23,344 bases of DNA. It comes from a virus. The stretch covers positions 1 through 23,344 of the IMG/VR virus record IMGVR_UViG_3300046471_000117; one strand, written 5' to 3'. The notes below the pieces were generated by a model. The model saw only the letters and a program-made list of their open reading frames with translations. It was not told the DNA's origin and ran no database searches. This document shows positions 7,325 to 14,156 of the stretch, piece after piece. Each line of letters opens with the position of its first letter. Position 1 is the first letter of the stretch. The position numbers were made by a program, and so were the translations under genes.

Positions 7325-7675
7325 CTATCGCCGGCGCCCCGCCCGCTGCCGCTCGATCAGGCTCTTGGCCTCATGGCACGGGGTGCACAGCGCTTGCTCA
7401 TTGGTCTCGTCATCGAGGCCACCCTCATCGAGCGACTTGATGTGGTCACGCTGGGTCGCTGCCGTGGCCCTGCCTTCAGCCAGGCACAGCACGCACAGCG
7501 GCTGACGAGCAAACAGGCTGGCCCGCATCGCCTGCAGGCGCCGGCCGGTGATGCGCTTGACCGGGGTGAACTTCACCCACTGCTCACGCTGGTGTTCGGT
7601 GCAGCGGCCAGTGCCGTCTGTCACCAGGGCCCGGCAGCCACCGATGCTGCATGGTCTCGGTGCTGCTCTTGGCAT
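7325..7675 (-). CDS. HNH endonuclease, packaging-associated
   Basis: Starting at the ATG at 7675 (MPRAAPRPCSIGG), where AAGG lies about 6 nt upstream, the product is 116 residues. An N-terminal zinc-type cluster (Cys9, Cys14, Cys25, His28) is followed by the HNH fold: Cys61-x2-Cys64, the Asp77-His78 catalytic pair in QRDHIKSL, Asn92, and Cys97-x2-Cys100-His101. Small HNH proteins next to the terminase (HK97 gp74-like) nick DNA and are needed with terminase for cutting at cos in several phages. The longer in-frame extension to 7747 runs back through a transcription terminator and is not used. Confidence 0.88.
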   Translation of the reverse strand: MPRAAPRPCSIGGCRALVTDGTGRCTEHQREQWVKFTPVKRITGRRLQAMRASLFARQPLCVLCLAEGRATAATQRDHIKSLDEGGLDDETNEQALCTPCHEAKSLIERQRAGRRR

Positions 7676-7712
7676 GGTCATCCTTTTTCGTGCAGACGCA
7701 TGCACGTCATGC

Positions 7713-7737
7713 AAAAAAAGCCCCGGTTTCCCAGGGC
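7713..7737 (-). terminator. Intrinsic terminator after the 139-aa gene
   Basis: On the minus strand a 7-bp stem GCCCTGG / CCGGGGC (one G-T pair) with a GAAA loop is followed by seven T. It starts 12 nt after the stop codon of the 7749-8168 gene and lies upstream of the HNH ribosome binding site. Confidence 0.85.
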
Positions 7738-7748
7738 CATTTGACAAG

Positions 7749-8168
7749 CTACGCTAACCTTTGTTCCAGGTCAGTCGTTATCTGGTGCCACAAGTTCATC
7801 GCCACACTAGCCGGGGCGGAATCGCCCATCGATGAGGGAACGGGAACATTGCTGTGTCGCCCGTCAGCATCAATCAAGACCGCTTTACCGCCCATATGGC
7901 TAACCTTAAATTCCACTTCAACTTTTTGATTTAGCGAGAAGGTAACGGTAACTTTTTTAGTTGCATTGATTGAGGTCTTTGAGGTCTTCGCATAATTGAA
8001 TCCAGCTTCGTCAACAGAGGTCATGGACACATTTTCCGCTGGCGCCTGACTCTGTTCGATAAAGTTTTGAAGCACGACTTCGGCCACCTGATCAATTTCA
8101 CTTCCCAGTTTTTTTTCGTACGCAGCTTGATCTTTAAAACGTTGGTCGTACACGGAATAGGTAGTCAT
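7749..8168 (-). CDS. Unknown 139-aa protein, isolated by terminators
   Basis: The ATG at 8168 has a clear GAGGT ribosome binding site 5 nt upstream. The protein starts MTTYSVYDQRFKDQAAYEKK and has an N-terminal helical, acidic part (about residues 8-45). A central beta-like segment follows with alternating Thr/Val (KKVTVTFSLNQKVEVEFKVSH, about 70-90), then a helical end (VAMNLWHQITTDLEQRL). No signal peptide or membrane segment is visible. Base composition is visibly richer in A/T than the neighbouring packaging genes. Terminators lie on both sides (7713-7737 and 8339-8362). A single gene with its own terminator inserted between late genes is the layout of a moron-type accessory gene. Family not recognised. 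Confidence 0.7.
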   Translation of the reverse strand: MTTYSVYDQRFKDQAAYEKKLGSEIDQVAEVVLQNFIEQSQAPAENVSMTSVDEAGFNYAKTSKTSINATKKVTVTFSLNQKVEVEFKVSHMGGKAVLIDADGRHSNVPVPSSMGDSAPASVAMNLWHQITTDLEQRLA

Positions 8169-8338
8169 TTTTTACCTCATGGTTGATGAATGAATATTCT
8201 CGCACGACGCTGAAAAACCCTTTACTGCGTCCGCTTGATATAGGCCTTCGAATATAACCACGTCCACAACTTCGCCGGTCGAACCGTCCCGCTTTCGCTT
8301 GGAGTTCGCGCCTGGTCGAACTACCATGGGCACTGTGA

Positions 8339-8362
8339 ATAAAAAAGCCCGGCGAACCGGGC
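8339..8362 (-). terminator. Intrinsic terminator
   Basis: A perfect 6-bp stem GCCCGG / CCGGGC with a TTCG loop (minus strand) is followed by six T and then ATT. It would stop leftward transcription entering from the early/middle operon or end a short transcript starting between 8363 and 8509. Confidence 0.85.
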
Positions 8363-8509
8363 AAGACTGAACTGCGTGAGTATCCCCCGCTATGCTGCGG
8401 ATCGAGAGAGGATCACCACCTTTCGCCGTTGAGTAACTGGGTGCGCTTTGCGTTATCGCCCAACGCCGCCGGGCTGTGAGCGCCGGCCGAATCGATCGCG
8501 CTGAAATGC

Positions 8510-8530
8510 AAAAAGCCCGCATAAGCGGGC
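8510..8530 (-). terminator. Intrinsic terminator after the HTH late-regulator-like gene
   Basis: A perfect 6-bp stem GCCCGC / GCGGGC with a TTAT loop on the minus strand is followed by five T. It lies about 70 nt beyond the stop of the 8600-9571 gene and probably ends the replication/regulation operon. Confidence 0.85.
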
Positions 8531-8599
8531 TTCGGACACAACAACTGCGAGAATGACCGAAATATATACGTCCTGGAACACTTTCGTCAACGCATTAAT

Positions 8600-9571
8600 T
8601 TAAATTCCGCAAGAGATACCGTGGTCAACAAACAACGGTTCGAGCCATTCAATCGCACTTTCCTCCAACTGGCGCAGGTGATTCTTCATCTTCATCGACG
8701 CCCTCAAATATTTTGTGTGGTTGTCGCCGAATGCCGTCGCCAGGTCGCGCGCGCTGATGTCAATCTTTTTGTGATTCGCAAACATCCGGCCGAGCATGCA
8801 CGTGATAGCCAATGGCTTGATGTTCGGGAACATCGGTTCGAACCACTGCGCCAAGCCATCGATTGCCGCGATCCGCTCCGCTGAAAAGACAAACCGCCGC
8901 TGCACTGCCGCACCGCCCAGATTGGCTTTGCCGTTGTCGACCAGGCCGCATGCCGACGTGCGCTCGCACGCGATCCGGGCCGCACGCTCGTCCTTCTCGG
9001 CATTGGCCAGCGCAAAGCCCACATCTCGCACATCGTCCCGCGCGGCATGGTACTGCGTCCGCATAGTTGCCTGCGCCACCGCCTCCATGACCCGCCCCTC
9101 CGATTCCAAAAACCGCTCTCGCCAAACGTCCAAGCTTGCGCGGGCCTGCTTCAAGCGCGCGCGTTGCACCGTTACCTGCTGCACTGCCTTGGTCAACGCC
9201 GCCGCCAGCGCCGCGTTACCACCCGCTGCCACGTCCTCAACATCGGTCTGGCCGTACTTCGCCTGGAGCACCCACCGCTGGGCATCGGGCAGCTTCTTGA
9301 CCGCTTGAGTGATCAAGGCACATTGCGCCCTGATCTCGCTACCCTGCAAGCCTTCGAAGTTCACCGTACCGCCGCCAGTACCGCGCAGCTGGTCCAGCCA
9401 GTGACGCTGCCCGTTGTCCAGCTTGACCGACTCCATCGCCTTGATGATGGCCTTGCGAAGTGGCGCGTCCTGCGTCGCCTCCTGGGCCATGATCAGGAAC
9501 GCCACGTGCACCGCCTGCCCTGTATTCTCGAAAATCGGTTTCTCCACCACCACGTCCGCCGCACCCATCAT
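8600..9571 (-). CDS. Phage protein with C-terminal helix-turn-helix, candidate late regulator (Q-like position)
   Basis: I start at the ATG at 9571 (MMGAADVVVEKPIF), which overlaps the upstream TGA as ATGA and has AAGGGA just upstream; the next ATG at 9568 is equally possible. The product is 323 residues. Residues about 25-110 are helical (FLIMAQEATQDAPLRKAIIKAM). The segment QRWVLQAKYGQT recalls the helical core of phage antiterminator and sigma-like proteins. Residues about 272-320 (ISARDLATAFGDNHTKYLRA, then LRQLEESAIEWLEPLF) look like a helix-turn-helix followed by a helix. It is the last gene of the early/middle operon and is followed by stacked terminators and then the late genes, the position of lambda Q. 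The function is inference from position and HTH; no family is recognised with certainty. Confidence 0.7.
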   Translation of the reverse strand: MMGAADVVVEKPIFENTGQAVHVAFLIMAQEATQDAPLRKAIIKAMESVKLDNGQRHWLDQLRGTGGGTVNFEGLQGSEIRAQCALITQAVKKLPDAQRWVLQAKYGQTDVEDVAAGGNAALAAALTKAVQQVTVQRARLKQARASLDVWRERFLESEGRVMEAVAQATMRTQYHAARDDVRDVGFALANAEKDERAARIACERTSACGLVDNGKANLGGAAVQRRFVFSAERIAAIDGLAQWFEPMFPNIKPLAITCMLGRMFANHKKIDISARDLATAFGDNHTKYLRASMKMKNHLRQLEESAIEWLEPLFVDHGISCGI

Positions 9572-9864
9572 TGATCCCTTTCTGTTGCGGGACGGTACCG
9601 CCCGTCCACGTATAGCCACCGCTTGCCCTGCCTGTCGATATGCGCCTCCTTGCTCGCCTTCGACCCCTGCCCTGCTGTCCTGCCCTGCGCTTCCTTCGTC
9701 CCCACCGTGTGCCCGTTCTCACTGGCCCAGAACACCGGCTCGCCCTTCATGCCCTTCCGTATCTGCCCATCGATGTGCTCCGCGCCGAACGCCAGCCTCA
9801 TCCGGTCGATCCAGGCAGCCGTGACAGGCATCACCTCGCGCATTCCTCCTTTGTTTGCACCCAT
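9568..9864 (-). CDS. Conserved-type small phage protein (98 aa)
   Basis: The start at the ATG at 9864 (MGANKGGMREVMPVTAAWID) follows a strong AGGAG ribosome binding site 5 nt away, and the longer frame to 9891 is not needed. The segment VTAAWIDRMRLAFGAEHIDGQIRKGMKGEPVFWASENGHTVGT in outline is a recurrent phage sequence type of unknown role. The C-terminus is basic and Gly/Gln rich and ends RWLYVDGRYRPATERDQ. The gene is coupled by ATGA overlap to the following HTH gene and lies directly downstream of the candidate replication origin. Confidence 0.75.
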   Translation of the reverse strand: MGANKGGMREVMPVTAAWIDRMRLAFGAEHIDGQIRKGMKGEPVFWASENGHTVGTKEAQGRTAGQGSKASKEAHIDRQGKRWLYVDGRYRPATERDQ

Positions 9865-9948
9865 CCCTTCTCCTCTATTTCTCCTATGCAAACCCTCAAC
9901 ACCGTCAACATAGTGTCAACACCTCTAACTAATTGATTTCATTTACTT

Positions 9949-9977
9949 TGTTGACAGTGTTGAGACTATTGAGGGTT
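9949..9977 (+). repeat. Left arm of 29-bp inverted repeat in candidate origin
   Basis: It begins TGTTGACAGTGTTGAG and ends ATTGAGGGTT. It matches the reverse complement of 10065-10093 at 27 of 29 positions; the two mismatches lie in the middle (GACT against GGGT). Confidence 0.9.
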
Positions 9978-10064
9978 AAATTGAAATTGGTAAAAATAAA
10001 AATGCTGCCCTCTCTTTCTTCCCTGCTTTGTCTATCTCGCGTGCGCGCACATGGAGCTACAAAA

Positions 10065-10093
10065 AACCCTCAATACCCTCAACACTGTCAACA
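10065..10093 (-). repeat. Right arm of 29-bp inverted repeat in candidate origin
   Basis: On the plus strand it begins AACCCTCAAT and ends CACTGTCAACA. It is the partner of 9949-9977 (27/29 matches) with 87 bp between the arms. Confidence 0.9.
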
Positions 10094-10147
10094 AATCCAG
10101 CATTCATGCGGGTTCCAGCGTGTTGGGGGTTCGCCGGATGTTGGGGG

Positions 10148-12883
10148 TTAAGTGTCAACATGCGTGCCCCGATGGCGGTACGACTTCAAATCCACGTCGA
10201 ACAGGTCGCATGCCGCCTCAGTCCAGTCGCGCAGGCTCGTGCCTTCGGGCTGGTCGCCGATCAGGAACACGAAGCGCTGTTTGACCGCCGCACCGTACTC
10301 GTACTTGATGGCCTTCTTGGTGATGGCGTTGCCGGCGTAGCGCTCCACAGTGGGGCTGAAAATGGTCAGCGAGGTGTACTTCGATTCGCCTGACCGGTTG
10401 CACCACACCTGGAACGCGTCGTACAGCTGCTGCACGCCGCACGTGAGGAACGGCAGCGGCAGCAGGCCACGTGACCACTCGCGGTAGAAGCGCTCGGCCG
10501 GCGCCAGGCTCTTCTCGATCAGGTTGTCCTTGGCCTTGTTGTAGAGCGGCTTCGTGTGTTCGTTGAAGTCGCCCATGTCCAGCTCGTGCACCAGGTAGTG
10601 ATAGAACGCCTGTATGCCGCCAGCATCGATCTCGTCGGCCACGCTGACATAGAACTCGCGCCCCAGGGCTGGCGGCGTCCACACCACCAGGTAGCGCCGG
10701 TCGGTCTTATCGAGCGCGAGCGGTTGCAGCTCATTCGACAGGAACACGAAATTCATCTGGTTCTTTTCGCTGTGTTCAGGCATGCCCTTCGGGTTGACGA
10801 TGACCGTCTCGCCCGACACCAGGTACTTGAGCTTGCCCTTCATCTGTTTCAGTTCGGACCGGGTGACCACCTCGTCGGCCACCATGAACAGCTTCATCGA
10901 GGCCCAGTCGTTGAAGTTGGACTCCAGCTGCGCATTGCCGATCACGTAGCCGTACTCGCCGTAGATGGCCTTGACTACCTTCTCGAAAAAGAAGTTTTTA
11001 CCGGACCCCTCGTCGCCGTGCATGATGATCGAGGTTTCCATCTTGGCGCCCGGGTTGCGCAGTGGGTACGCCAGCCAGCGCGCGATCCACGTCTCCATGG
11101 CCTCGTTGCCGTCGCACAGGTGCGACAGCAACGTGAGGATCTGGATGCACGCGCCCTTCTTCGGGCGCATCTGCCAGCCGCTGAACAGGTTGACCGTGGC
11201 CGTGGGACCGCTCTTGGCCGGACTGGGGGCTTCGGTCGGGTCGAACACGATGTTCTTCTTGAGCACCCACTTGCGCGCGTCACCCTTCCAGAACTTCATC
11301 ACGTCATTGTCGGCGATGATGGTGCGCATGGCGGCCACCCGCATCAGCATGCGCTGCCGGCAGTCCCACACCAGGTCATCGCCGTAGACCAGGATGAAGT
11401 TTCCCAGCGTGTCGTCGACCAGGTCCCAATGCGCACGGCCGTATTCCTTCTTCGGCTTGTCCTTCTTGCCCGGTTTTTCCGCGTCTCCCCCCTCCCCCGG
11501 CGCGACAGCGTCGCCAGGTGCAGCCAAAGCGGCGTACGTGGCCACGGTCGACTCGAATTCGCTGTCAAACCGATTAACGATTTCGTCCGAAAGCTCGTCA
11601 TTCGCGCTCGCGCGCGGCTGCTCCGCAGCAGGGGGCGGGGGGAATTCCAGGTCAACATCGGACGAAGGGATCGAGGCGTCGACGTCCGCGGCCGCTGGCG
11701 CGGGAGAGGGGGCGGGAGAACCATTTGTGTGCTGCTCCGCAGCAAGGATGGAAAGGACCGCAGCAGCAAGCTGCGCCTTGACGACATCGACGCCCTCTTC
11801 GATTTGCAGATCGTTGAAATCGGTCAGCTTGCGCCCGGCCCGGGCTGCGAACAGCGGCAGCACCACTGACGCGTTGCCCACGGCAGCGGCCGCAGCGTGG
11901 CACGCGGCCACGCCGGCATTCTTGTACGGGTAGGTGCGGTGCTGGCGGCCCTTGCGAATGTCGGACTCGATGTACGCGATGCCCTGCTTGTCCTTGCGCC
12001 ACCAGGCGGTGACGTCGACCAGCTCACCGTCGTCGGCCAACACTTTGTGCGAGGTCCCGTCGATCGGCACGGGCGCGGAGACATTGAATTCCTCGCGCAA
12101 GCGCTCGATCAGTCGTTCAGCAAGGAGGTAATCATCGTCAGCGAGGAAAAGCAGATGCGCCGTGGGATTCTCTCGGCGCAAGCACTTCGCCACCGCCATG
12201 ATCGAGCCGGCATCGAAGGCAACCGCCACTGGCAGATCGAAGTCGGGCTGTGCCAGGGCCCCGCGCGAACTGGCGCAGGTGGCCAGGCCTTCGCCGAGGC
12301 CGATGATGTGCGCACCCGCAGCCGTGCCGAGCATGAAGAACGCCTCGGCCTTGTCCATGTCCTTGTTGTAGCGCTTGGCGCCGTCCGCTTCGATCTTCTG
12401 CAGGCCGACCAGCTGGCCACCGCGCGAAAGCGGAACAAGCAGCGTGCCGGCGCCGTCAACGCGCAGCCCTTCGGCCACGATCTGCTTGCGCACGATGTAC
12501 GGGTGCGACTGGGGATCGCCGCCGGCGCCTGCCCACTGGCCACGCGCGCGGTTTGCCGCCAGGCGCACGGCCTTGTCGCGCTTCTCAGCTTCGGCCTTCT
12601 CGACGGCGCGCTGCTGCCGGCCAAACTCAGCGCGATCCTCTTCCGTCATCGCTTCCGCGTCGACGGTAACCGGCACCGTGTTGCGGCTTTCGCCAACGAA
12701 GAAGCCGAACGCGCCCGTTACGACCGTGCGGCCGGACGTGAGCGTCATTTCGCGCAGGATGTACCAGCCCTTCTTCTTCGGGCCAAAGCGCTTGTGCGTG
12801 CCATCGAGAACAGGATGGCCAGCGGGGAGAGTCGGTAAACCGTGGTCCAGCATCATTTGTACTACTTGCCCCACGTCGCTCAT
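10148..12883 (-). CDS. Phage primase-helicase: Toprim-like domain plus DUF5906 SF3-type helicase
   Basis: A 911-residue replication protein. Residues about 125-270 hold a Toprim-like primase domain: GEGLATCASS (Glu198 region), a strand ending FLADDD (247-251) and a preceding HPYIVRKQIVAEGLRVDG segment that often precedes Toprim. Residues about 385-480 are a Pro/Ala/Lys-rich linker. Residues about 485-800 are the DUF5906/D5-like superfamily 3 helicase: Walker A GDEGSGKN (623-630), Walker B FMVADE (666-671), sensor-1 FVFLSNE (712-718) and the arginine-finger region TDRRYLVVW (727-735). It should prime and unwind DNA at the phage origin, which lies immediately downstream of the gene. It is coupled to the previous gene by ATGA overlap. 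An N-terminal segment (about 30-75) resembles a small beta domain seen in similar phage primases. Confidence 0.9.
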   Translation of the reverse strand: MSDVGQVVQMMLDHGLPTLPAGHPVLDGTHKRFGPKKKGWYILREMTLTSGRTVVTGAFGFFVGESRNTVPVTVDAEAMTEEDRAEFGRQQRAVEKAEAEKRDKAVRLAANRARGQWAGAGGDPQSHPYIVRKQIVAEGLRVDGAGTLLVPLSRGGQLVGLQKIEADGAKRYNKDMDKAEAFFMLGTAAGAHIIGLGEGLATCASSRGALAQPDFDLPVAVAFDAGSIMAVAKCLRRENPTAHLLFLADDDYLLAERLIERLREEFNVSAPVPIDGTSHKVLADDGELVDVTAWWRKDKQGIAYIESDIRKGRQHRTYPYKNAGVAACHAAAAAVGNASVVLPLFAARAGRKLTDFNDLQIEEGVDVVKAQLAAAVLSILAAEQHTNGSPAPSPAPAAADVDASIPSSDVDLEFPPPPAAEQPRASANDELSDEIVNRFDSEFESTVATYAALAAPGDAVAPGEGGDAEKPGKKDKPKKEYGRAHWDLVDDTLGNFILVYGDDLVWDCRQRMLMRVAAMRTIIADNDVMKFWKGDARKWVLKKNIVFDPTEAPSPAKSGPTATVNLFSGWQMRPKKGACIQILTLLSHLCDGNEAMETWIARWLAYPLRNPGAKMETSIIMHGDEGSGKNFFFEKVVKAIYGEYGYVIGNAQLESNFNDWASMKLFMVADEVVTRSELKQMKGKLKYLVSGETVIVNPKGMPEHSEKNQMNFVFLSNELQPLALDKTDRRYLVVWTPPALGREFYVSVADEIDAGGIQAFYHYLVHELDMGDFNEHTKPLYNKAKDNLIEKSLAPAERFYREWSRGLLPLPFLTCGVQQLYDAFQVWCNRSGESKYTSLTIFSPTVERYAGNAITKKAIKYEYGAAVKQRFVFLIGDQPEGTSLRDWTEAACDLFDVDLKSYRHRGTHVDT

Positions 12884-13320
12884 TCTTTCGCAGCTCCCAG
12901 TCCAGGGATGACGGACTTGTGCTGCAGGCGCTGGGCGCCATGAAGGGATGGGACATCACGGTAGTCGAACGCGCCGGCACGGATGACCGCGGGGCCATTT
13001 TTGAAGCGGTTTTTCAGTTCGGTCATGGGTGCGACGTAACGTGACGCGACCACCTCCGGCGCCGGCCCGGTTTCGACCACTGGCGGCTCCATGTAGCGCT
13101 TGCCGGCCGCGGTGATTTTGAGCGCGCCGTCGGTCTCGACGATGAAACCGAAGCGTGCCAGGGACGTGACCACGATGCAGTCGAACTCCCCGGGCGACAG
13201 GTTCGGCGCCGCAGCACGACGTACCTCACTCTTGTGCGCGCTGGCATGGGCGCGGCGGAACAGGTGCTCGAGCACGATGTACGCGCGGCTGCCGGCGCGT
13301 GGGCCTTGGTGGTTGCTCAT
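12880..13320 (-). CDS. Winged-helix-like early phage protein (146 aa)
   Basis: Starts at 13320 with an AGGGGA ribosome binding site and is ATGA-coupled to both neighbours. Residues about 12-75 (YIVLEHLFRRAHASAHKSEVRRAA, then FDCIVVTSLARFGFIVETDGALKITAAGKRYM) have the helix-helix-wing pattern of a winged-helix DNA-binding domain, with ITAAGKRY like the end of many phage and PadR-type wings. The second half (about 85-146) is polar and Pro-rich with no recognised domain. Located between the YmfL-like regulator and the primase-helicase, it may help replication initiation or regulate the early operon. That role is inference. Confidence 0.75.
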   Translation of the reverse strand: MSNHQGPRAGSRAYIVLEHLFRRAHASAHKSEVRRAAAPNLSPGEFDCIVVTSLARFGFIVETDGALKITAAGKRYMEPPVVETGPAPEVVASRYVAPMTELKNRFKNGPAVIRAGAFDYRDVPSLHGAQRLQHKSVIPGLGAAKE

Positions 13321-13778
13321 TGGTCGTCCCCTGGTGCGGTGGCCGTGTACAGCCGCAGCGTTAGCGCGTGCAGCTCGCCCATGTTTTTGTGGACGCGCGC
13401 GGCCGCTGCTTCGAGCGTGATGCGCTCACCCTTGTCAATGACGCCATCGGCGGTCGCAGTGCGCAGGGCCTTGAAGTAGTCGCCCAGTTCGATGTACAGC
13501 GCCTGCGCCTTTTCCATCTGGCACTCGTTCGCATCGGACAAATCGTCTGGCAGCTTGACGAACGTGCCGCCGCTGGCCGTGGCCACCGCTTCGGCAAAGT
13601 AAGTCGTTGCCGAGAAGGCCTGAATCTGGAGCGCCAGGTCGACGCCGACGTCCTGCCCCTTGCGCTCGTAGATGCGATTTTCCAACGAGCTCCGGGTCAT
13701 GCCGAGGCCGCCAACGATTGCGTCCCAGCCGCCAGGGAAAGCCTTAATCATTGCCAGATAAGATTGCTTGATCTTCAT
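13317..13778 (-). CDS. YmfL-like / CII-position phage regulatory protein
   Basis: A 153-residue protein opening MKIKQSYLAMIKAFPGGWDA, then LGMTRSSLENRIYERKGQ and ALQIQAFS. This is the signature of the YmfL-type putative phage regulators that sit second in the early operon after the cro-like gene, where lambda has cII. The first about 60 residues form a helix-turn-helix-like domain, and GTFVKLPDDLS marks the transition to a helical C-terminal domain (about 85-145). The ribosome binding site GGAAAAG precedes the ATG at 13778. It is separated by 44 nt from the upstream YdaS-like gene and overlaps the downstream gene by 4 nt. Likely role: transcription control of lysogeny or early functions. Family recognition is good; the biochemical role is not established. 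Confidence 0.82.
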   Translation of the reverse strand: MKIKQSYLAMIKAFPGGWDAIVGGLGMTRSSLENRIYERKGQDVGVDLALQIQAFSATTYFAEAVATASGGTFVKLPDDLSDANECQMEKAQALYIELGDYFKALRTATADGVIDKGERITLEAAAARVHKNMGELHALTLRLYTATAPGDDQ

Positions 13779-13822
13779 AACTTTTCCACTGTATTGATGG
13801 TTTGCTAATGATTGTTCATCGG

Positions 13823-14074
13823 TTAAATTGCGCTTGAGCTCACACTTGCTTGCGCGCCGCTAAGCTCAGGCCAAATACGTTGCCAGTCGTCGGGAAACAT
13901 CTCTTTGCGGGTCACGCTGCCGCCAGTAGCCGCCTCTATAGCTGCGGCGTGTCGGATCGGAACCGGTTTCGTGCCGTCAGCCCAACGGCTTATGTCAGGC
14001 GCGTGCGCGCCCAGTGCACGTGCCAGTGCTGCTTGACGGCCGCGCTCCTGCGAGAGGTATTGGGATAGTTTCAT
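13823..14074 (-). CDS. YdaS/Cro-like early repressor
   Basis: An 83-residue protein. Residues 1-60 (MKLSQYLSQERGRQAALARALGAHAPDIS, RWADGTKPVPIRHAAAIEAATGG) are a Cro/YdaS-type helix-turn-helix, with the recognition helix in the APDISRWADG segment. It is transcribed divergently from the CI-like repressor across a shared operator block and should act as the lytic-side repressor. A promoter with -35 TTGCGA (14109-14104), a 17-bp spacer and TAACCT (14086-14081) would start transcription at or very near the A of the ATG. GAGGG abuts the ATG too closely for a normal ribosome binding site, so the message may be leaderless. The -10 match is weak. Confidence 0.88.
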   Translation of the reverse strand: MKLSQYLSQERGRQAALARALGAHAPDISRWADGTKPVPIRHAAAIEAATGGSVTRKEMFPDDWQRIWPELSGAQASVSSSAI

Positions 14075-14083
14075 CCCTCAAGG

Positions 14084-14156
14084 TTAGCCTAAGGCTAAAT
14101 AAATCGCAAGGGAAACATTAGCCATTGGCGAATTTACTATGTTAGCCAAATGCTAA
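14084..14156. promoter_or_regulatory. Lysogeny switch operators O1-O3 and divergent promoters
   Basis: Three copies of a 15-bp palindrome lie between the divergent cro-like and cI-like genes: TTAGCCTAAGGCTAA (14084-14098, perfect), TTAGCCATTGGCGAA (14118-14132) and TTAGCCAAATGCTAA (14142-14156). The leftward promoter (-35 TTGCGA at 14109-14104, -10 near 14086-14081) has O1 across its spacer and -10 and O2 8 bp upstream of its -35. A rightward candidate -10, TACTAT (14135-14140), has O2 in the -35/-10 interval and O3 at the start point, so the repressor could autoregulate. Confidence 0.85.

Larger units (their letters stand above)
8169..8599 (-). other. 431-bp gap with two terminators, possible late control region
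   Basis: No convincing gene. The interval holds two intrinsic terminators reading left (8339-8362 and 8510-8530) separated by about 150 nt. It lies between the HTH late-regulator-like gene and the late genes, so it may hold the late promoter and an antitermination site, or a small RNA ending at 8339. Two overlapping minus-strand frames (8172-8522 and 8134-8364) cross the terminators. Their translations are reminiscent of the doubtful Icd/Ash-like frames often called in phage control regions, so I do not count them as genes. Confidence 0.5.
9865..10147. other. Candidate phage replication origin with TGTTGA/TCAACA iterons
   Basis: This gap between the primase-helicase gene and the next gene contains about twelve copies of a short motif, TGTTGAC or TGTTGAG/TGTTGGGGGT, in both orientations. 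Forward TCAACA units lie near 9895, 9904, 9915, 10078, 10087 and 10154. Reverse TGTTG units lie near 9949, 9958, 10121 and 10139, with related TTGAGGGTT/AACCCTCAA units near 9969 and 10066. An AT-rich stretch (about 9925-10010, including AATTGATTTCATTTAC and AAAATAAAAATG) lies between the arms of a 29-bp inverted repeat. Iterons plus an AT-rich element beside a primase-helicase gene is the usual design of a phage origin. The last unit runs into the end of the helicase gene. Confidence 0.6.

Noticed and set aside
8172-8522. Icd/Ash-like 116-aa minus-strand frame, and the overlapping frame 8134-8364
   Set aside because: Both cross intrinsic terminators and translate hairpin DNA; resemblance to doubtful phage control-region frames only. 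A frameshifted small gene cannot be fully excluded.
13779-13822. Possible promoter for the YmfL-like gene
   Set aside because: Only 44 nt, without a convincing -35/-10 pair; transcription from the cro-like promoter is sufficient.
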